A DNA stretch of 64,000 nucleotides from Solirubrum koreensis. Its GTDB lineage: Bacteria > Bacteroidota > Bacteroidia > Cytophagales > Hymenobacteraceae. Positions 59,908-64,000 of this stretch are shown here, in pieces. Both the position numbers and the translations under genes were made by a program. A model generated the notes under the pieces. That model ran no database searches and was not told the DNA's origin. It was given only the letters and a program-made list of their open reading frames with translations. The stretch covers positions 310,001-374,000 of the forward strand of contig NZ_BAABHA010000015.1 of NCBI RefSeq assembly GCF_039541855.1, given 5' to 3'. The number at the start of each line of letters is the position of its first letter. Position 1 is the first letter of the stretch.

Positions 59908-62082
59908 ATGAACCAACTTACTACTCTGTCGTCGCGGGTTACGCGGCTGTCCTGGGTTCGAAAAAGCGCGCTGGCAGTGGCTGCAGCCGCTTCGTGCGCC
60001 TCGGCGCTGGCCCAAACAACGCCGGCATTTCCGCGCAACGAAACCTTTCGGAACCGCACCGCCAGCAATTTTAGCTTTGGCGGAGCTGCCCGGCTAACCG
60101 GCATCGGCGGCACCGGCAACGACGCGGTGGGCCAGGGCTACCTGCGCCTGACCGACGCCCTCCCCGACCAGGCGGGCTATACCATCGACAACGTGGGCTT
60201 TCCTTCCGGCGCGGGCTTCACTATTTCGTTTGAGTTCTTCTCGTACGGCAAAACCACCACCGACGGTGCCGACGGCTTTTCGCTGTTCCTCGTCGATGCC
60301 AACCAGCCTAGCTCGGGCTTTCGCATCGGGGCGTCGGGCGGTTCGCTCGGCTACGCGCAGAAAACCGTTGTTCCCATGTCCGATGGCGTGTCGCGGGGGT
60401 ACATCGGCATTGGTATCGATGAGTTCGGCAACTTCTCTAATGCCCGCGAAGGGCGTACGGGCAGCAGCGCCACGCTCGATGCCACCGGCCGCGTGCCCAA
60501 CGCCATTGCCATTCGCGGCGCCGGCAACGGCTCGTCGGCTACCGATTATCCCTACCTTACCGGCACCCAGCCCGGCGACCTGGACTTCAGTCTCGACGTA
60601 CCCACGGCCCGCGCCCAGCCCGGCTCCACGGATTACCGCCGCGCCTTCATCGACGTAGTGCCCACCCGAACCGGCGCGCTTACCACGTACCGCATTACGG
60701 TACGCATTCAGCACGGCGCTTTGGTCAAAACGGCCATCAGCAACTTCACCGTGCCCACGCCGCCCCAAAACCTGCGGCTGGGTTTCGCGGGCTCCACGGG
60801 TGGTAGCACCAACGTGCACGAAATCAGAAACCTGAACATTGTGCAGGTACCGTTTGCCAACGACGACCTGGCCTCCACCAACTACAATGCCGCCGTTACC
60901 CTGAACGTGCTCAGCAACGACGTGGCGCCGGGCAGCAGCATCGACCTGGGTTCCGTAGACCTCGACCCCAACACCGCGGGCCGGCAAACGGCCATAACGG
61001 TACCGGGCCAGGGTGAATTTACCGTGAACAACCGCGGTCTGGTGGTTTTCCGCCCCGCCGGTACCTTCGCAGGCACGGTTACGGTGCCTTACACCATTCA
61101 GTCCATTCTGGGGGCCGATTACACCTCCAGCCCCGCGAACATCCAGATTAGCGTGCAGGGCGCCGATGTAGCGGCGGCCGTGACCGGACCTGCGCAGGCT
61201 TCGGCCGGCTCGCAGGTTACCTACACCATGACCACCAGCAACCGTGGCACGGTGCCGGCGCTGAACGTGGTGCCCCGCCTTCAATTGCCCCAAAACCTGC
61301 CGGCCGGCAGCGTAAGCGGCGGCAATTACAACCCCTCTACGGGCGTGGTGAGCTTCCCGCCCATCAATTCCATAGGCAGCAATGCACCCGCCACGGTGAA
61401 TACCGTAACCTTCCGGGCCCCCGGCGTGAGTACGCTTACCATTGTGGCTACCGCCTCCGGCTCCGTGCCCGATCCTCAGCTCAGCAACAACGAAGCCTCC
61501 GTAACCACCGCCATCAGGCCTCCGCTGCCGGTCGAGCTGAGCCGTTTCGTAGTTACCGCTCAGGGTGCCGATGCGCTGCTTTCCTGGGCCACCGCGCAGG
61601 AGAAGAACAACGACCATTTCGACGTGGAACGCTCCCTGAACGGCCGCAGCTTCGAGAAGATAGCGGCTGTAACCGGCCAGGGCACCACGGCCAGCCCCAC
61701 CGAATACCGCCTGCGCGACGCTGGCGCAGCCCGCCTGGGCTACAGCACGGTGTATTACCGCCTGCGCCAGGTCGATTTCGATGGGCAGTCGGAGTACAGC
61801 GGCATCAGGGCCGTGCATTTTGGCGAGCAGCCGGCCGTGGCGTTATCTATTTACCCGAACCCCGCCCAAGGCCGTGCAACCCTCGATTTAACAGCGCTGC
61901 CAGCCGGAGCGTACACCGTGCTGATTTCGGACCTCACGGGCCGGGTGCTGCAGGAGCGCACCCTAACCGGGGCAGCGCAGCACCCCGTGGAAGCCGATAA
62001 CCTGCCCGCCGGAACGTACCTGGTTCAGGTGCGCGGCGCGGCCGGGTTCAGCCGTACGTTGCCCTTTGTGAGCCACCCCTAA
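59908..62082 (+). CDS. Secreted L-type lectin-domain protein with T9SS sorting domain
   Basis: The 724-residue protein has a signal peptide (residues about 18-36, ending CASALAQ), an L-type lectin-like domain at about 40-310 (GYTIDNVGFPSGAGFTISFE, DGADGFSLFLVDANQPSSGF, GRVPNAIAIRG), an Ig/cadherin-like module (NDDLASTNYNAAVTLNVLSN), a DUF11-like adhesion repeat (VTYTMTTSNRGTVPALNVVP), the PLPVELSRFVV segment common before T9SS tails, and a type A sorting domain from LSIYPNPAQGRATLDL to the end. It is predicted to be anchored on or released from the cell surface and to bind glycans. Confidence 0.88.
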   Translation: MNQLTTLSSRVTRLSWVRKSALAVAAAASCASALAQTTPAFPRNETFRNRTASNFSFGGAARLTGIGGTGNDAVGQGYLRLTDALPDQAGYTIDNVGFPSGAGFTISFEFFSYGKTTTDGADGFSLFLVDANQPSSGFRIGASGGSLGYAQKTVVPMSDGVSRGYIGIGIDEFGNFSNAREGRTGSSATLDATGRVPNAIAIRGAGNGSSATDYPYLTGTQPGDLDFSLDVPTARAQPGSTDYRRAFIDVVPTRTGALTTYRITVRIQHGALVKTAISNFTVPTPPQNLRLGFAGSTGGSTNVHEIRNLNIVQVPFANDDLASTNYNAAVTLNVLSNDVAPGSSIDLGSVDLDPNTAGRQTAITVPGQGEFTVNNRGLVVFRPAGTFAGTVTVPYTIQSILGADYTSSPANIQISVQGADVAAAVTGPAQASAGSQVTYTMTTSNRGTVPALNVVPRLQLPQNLPAGSVSGGNYNPSTGVVSFPPINSIGSNAPATVNTVTFRAPGVSTLTIVATASGSVPDPQLSNNEASVTTAIRPPLPVELSRFVVTAQGADALLSWATAQEKNNDHFDVERSLNGRSFEKIAAVTGQGTTASPTEYRLRDAGAARLGYSTVYYRLRQVDFDGQSEYSGIRAVHFGEQPAVALSIYPNPAQGRATLDLTALPAGAYTVLISDLTGRVLQERTLTGAAQHPVEADNLPAGTYLVQVRGAAGFSRTLPFVSHP

Positions 62083-62122
62083 ACCAGGGGCCGCAGCAGC
62101 GGTATTCCCCTGATGCAAATGC

Positions 62123-62158
62123 ACAACGCCCCGGCTGCTCAACCAGCCGGGGCGTTGT
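62123..62158. terminator. Bidirectional terminator between lectin and secreted-protein genes
   Basis: ACAACGCCCCGGCT and its exact reverse complement around an eight-base loop, between convergent genes (stops at 62082 and 62183). Confidence 0.85.
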
Positions 62159-62182
62159 CGATTAAACGCAGGTGCAGAGGCC

Positions 62183-62830
62183 TTACGAGCGGGCGTAAGG
62201 GAACATCTTGGAGCACTTGCGCATAATGGCGTTGATGATGGTGCTGGTGTCGGAGCCAAGGCCGCGCGAGAGGCTCTTGTCGTACTTCCACAGCAGCTCG
62301 CCCGTGGCGCCATCGTTAATGCTGATGCTGGTGCGGCCCGAGTTGGTGGGGCCGGATACGCCCACGAGTACCGTCATGGCCACAGCAGCACCATCGGAGA
62401 GGGGTTTGTCGGTCACGAACGAGCCGGAAACCACGCCATCCACGCCCAGCAGCTGGGCCAGTTCCTCGCTGGTTTTGGTGGCTACGTTATCGGGCGTAAT
62501 GCCGGCTTTGGCCAGCAGGGTATTGGTTTTGTTGATGTCCTGAAAGCCTACCGTGAAGTGGTCCGATTCCTGGTGCTTCAGGAAGTAGCTGTGCAAGGCG
62601 CTTTGAATGTTCTTGCCCTCTTGCAGCTCCTGCTCGCGCACGGTTTCGGCCGTCATGCCCTTGGGCAGGCGCTTGGTGGTCATGGTAACGGCAAAGGGCA
62701 GAATGGCCAGCTGCTTGTGGTTTTTGCTGAGGGTTTTGAACTGCGGGCTTTCGTAAATCTCGCGTGATTGAGCGAAGCTGGCGGTGAAGCAGGCCGTGGC
62801 CAGCAGTACGGTGAGCAGGAAGCGTTTCAT
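62183..62830 (-). CDS. Secreted protein with a CsgG/GNA1162-like fold (tentative)
   Basis: The 215-residue protein has a signal peptide (MKRFLLTVLLATACFTASFA) and a mature domain with LAILPFAVTMTTKRLP, LHSYFLKHQESDHFTVGFQD, LAQLLGVDGVVSGSFV and ELLWKYDKSLSRGLGSD. The plan (strand ILPF, then LGVDGVVSG) is that of CsgG- and GNA1162-type envelope proteins, which assemble at the outer membrane. No lipobox is found. It has a consensus promoter (62863-62893). Function unknown. Confidence 0.7.
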   Translation of the reverse strand: MKRFLLTVLLATACFTASFAQSREIYESPQFKTLSKNHKQLAILPFAVTMTTKRLPKGMTAETVREQELQEGKNIQSALHSYFLKHQESDHFTVGFQDINKTNTLLAKAGITPDNVATKTSEELAQLLGVDGVVSGSFVTDKPLSDGAAVAMTVLVGVSGPTNSGRTSISINDGATGELLWKYDKSLSRGLGSDTSTIINAIMRKCSKMFPYARS

Positions 62831-62862
62831 AGCGTTGTGCAGGTTATAGGTCAGGTTCGGCA

Positions 62863-62893
62863 CAAAACTAGAGGGCGCTCCGGCTGGGCGCAA
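62863..62893 (-). promoter_or_regulatory. Bacteroidota promoter of the CsgG-like gene
   Basis: On the minus strand TTG (62893-62891), exactly 20 bases, then TAGTTTTG (62870-62863), a full consensus match. Start of transcription should be about 25-30 bases before ATG 62830. Confidence 0.78.
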
Positions 62894-62955
62894 TCACATG
62901 ATTTTCATGGGCTAAGGTTTGCTTTTACGGGCAAAGGCATTACCAGCCGCTGGGC

Positions 62956-64000
62956 TTACTCCAAGGCCCGGGCCTGGTACAGCAGGTAGCCGATGTGGCC
63001 GAACACGCCCCAGTTCTTGGCTTTGTCGTCGTAGTGAATGACGTGCAGGGCCAGTGGGCCCACGGGCGTTTCGTAAATAAAGCCGGTGCTGGCCGTCAAA
63101 CGGGGGCGGTCCAGGGAAAAGCGACTGTCGCGCTCGGCGCGCTGGTCGGTGCCCAGGCGCAGGGGCTGGTGCCGCACGTGCAAATACCCTTCGGAGCGCC
63201 ATTCCAGCTTGCCAAACAGGGTTTGCGAGAAGCGCAGGCCGCCGGCTACGTACCGCGCCGAGCGGTAATTCTCCAAAAACAGGGTACGCGAATCGGCCAG
63301 CGGGGCAAAAACGGGCGCCGTGGTTAGCGACGAGCGGTAGTTGTAGAAACGCGGCTGGCCGCTCACCATGATTTCAGCAAAGTACCCCCAGCTTTGCTTG
63401 CCTTCCTTCAAGGGGAAAAACTGCTCGGTAAAGGCCCGGATCTGCAGCCAACGCCGGTCGCTTTCCAGTACGTCGCGCACCTGGGCCGTGGAGCCAGGCA
63501 TGAATTGCTCGCGTCCGTACACGCCGCGCACCGTAAATACCGCCCGGCGGCCATCGGTGGCGTACTGCTTGCGGTTGAGGGTGTTGCGGGCAAACTGCAC
63601 CGCGCCGGTATAGCCCACAAAGTCGGTCTCGTCGAGCTTGTCGGTGTTTACCAGCTCGTTCACATTGGCGTACTCATCCTGGCGCGTAAACCAGGCGGCT
63701 TCCAGCAGCATGCGGCTGCGGTAGTTGGGGCTTACGCCAATTTGTACCCCGGCTTTCAGGTCCTGCTGCCGTACCTGGGTGCTTTGCACATCGCGCCCCA
63801 GCAGGCCCCCGGTTTTCTGGAAGTTCCACTCGTTGTACACGATGTTCGGCTCGATGTAGTACGATACCCGCGCCGGCACGTTAATGCGGAACGAGCCCTT
63901 GGCCGCGTTGTAAAAGCTGCCGATGTTCACGCTGGCGGCGGCCTGGTACAGGAAGTTCTTCAAGAAACGGTACTCAATGCCGAAGTAGAAGTTATCGACG
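62956..64000 (-). CDS. Patatin-like phospholipase, C-terminal outer-membrane barrel (cut by window edge)
   Basis: The last 347 residues or so of a larger protein are seen; the frame is open to the window edge (VDNFYFGIEYRFLKN...). The visible part is a run of amphipathic strands ending PVGPLALHVIHYDDKAKNWG and FGHIGYLLYQ, the ending of the BamA/TamA-like barrel that follows the patatin lipase domain in many Bacteroidota proteins. The catalytic Gly-x-Ser-x-Gly and Asp should lie upstream, outside the window. A plain BamA-family surface antigen is the alternative. Confidence 0.7.
   Translation of the reverse strand, partial: VDNFYFGIEYRFLKNFLYQAAASVNIGSFYNAAKGSFRINVPARVSYYIEPNIVYNEWNFQKTGGLLGRDVQSTQVRQQDLKAGVQIGVSPNYRSRMLLEAAWFTRQDEYANVNELVNTDKLDETDFVGYTGAVQFARNTLNRKQYATDGRRAVFTVRGVYGREQFMPGSTAQVRDVLESDRRWLQIRAFTEQFFPLKEGKQSWGYFAEIMVSGQPRFYNYRSSLTTAPVFAPLADSRTLFLENYRSARYVAGGLRFSQTLFGKLEWRSEGYLHVRHQPLRLGTDQRAERDSRFSLDRPRLTASTGFIYETPVGPLALHVIHYDDKAKNWGVFGHIGYLLYQARALE

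Noticed and set aside
60094..61818. 574-codon minus frame opposite the lectin gene
   Set aside because: Shadow frame with repetitive Gly/Arg/His composition; the plus frame has clear domains and a sorting tail.
1..64000. tRNA or rRNA genes, insertion sequences, integrase and attachment sites
   Set aside because: No cloverleaf with conserved arms, no rRNA segments and no transposase or integrase motifs were found by reading both strands; a dedicated search could still find a short one.

Overview
The window looks like a chromosome segment from a GC-rich member of the Bacteroidota, most likely Hymenobacter or a close relative. The evidence is: proteins ending in type IX secretion (T9SS) sorting domains, Bacteroidota-type promoters (TTG, about 20 bases, TAnnTTTG), genes without clear Shine-Dalgarno sites, carotenoid genes of the flexixanthin type (cruF, crtD, crtY), several Bacteroidota-typical small domain-of-unknown-function proteins, and dispersed GAGCGCAGC-core palindromes. 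The genus is an inference from gene content. No rRNA, tRNA, transposase or CRISPR array was seen.

Layout. 0-2.5 kb: alpha-glucan metabolism (a cut GH13 enzyme and a short GT35 phosphorylase-like enzyme that lacks the cofactor lysine). 2.6-6.5 kb: an esterase, then a secreted fibre-like protein and three tandem tail-collar proteins with twin-arginine-like leaders. 6.6-7.2 kb: a thioredoxin and DUF6952 pair behind a palindromic operator. 7.3-10.2 kb: the minus-strand carotenoid operon crtD-cruF-tetR. 10.3-20.4 kb: housekeeping and stress genes, including a PA14-OmpA protein, an SDR, a sugar-oxidation-like cluster (gluconate dehydrogenase subunit 3, GMC oxidoreductase, GH1, alpha/beta hydrolase, aquaporin), a methyltransferase and a YedK-type DNA-damage protein. 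20.4-24.8 kb: small proteins and a DUF1501/DUF1800 pair. 25-30.3 kb: paaG-like, ispD, queA, a MacB-type permease and a LOG-family protein. 30.6-38.3 kb: hydrolase, crtY, lipoprotein, ABC ATPase, DUF2795, DUF349 and ettA, with a nested inverted-repeat element before ettA.

38.4-45.8 kb is the accessory core: an AlbA_2/Schlafen-type ATPase whose C-terminal winged helix is bracketed by two 41-bp repeats, a type III restriction-modification system whose mod gene is split by a nine-G tract (a phase-variation candidate), a gene stopped by one in-frame TAG, and a degenerate 21-bp tandem array. 45.9-59.5 kb holds many small secreted and regulatory proteins: a coiled-coil lipoprotein, a degenerate LuxR-type regulator, three paralogous carboxypeptidase-regulatory-domain proteins with a related tail, a gluconolactonase-like lipoprotein, an orphan PAS histidine kinase, GH43, two roadblock/LC7-like paralogues, a membrane-anchored regulatory-domain protein, and an M61 peptidase. 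59.9-64 kb: a T9SS-secreted L-type lectin, a secreted protein, and the outer-membrane barrel of a patatin-like phospholipase cut by the window edge.

The most notable points are the split mod gene with its neighbouring repeats, the 21-bp array with a 105-bp higher-order period, the Tat-leader tail-collar trio, the phosphorylase without its PLP lysine, and the small-protein family with the shared basic C-terminus. Family names rest on motif recognition alone; no database search was run.
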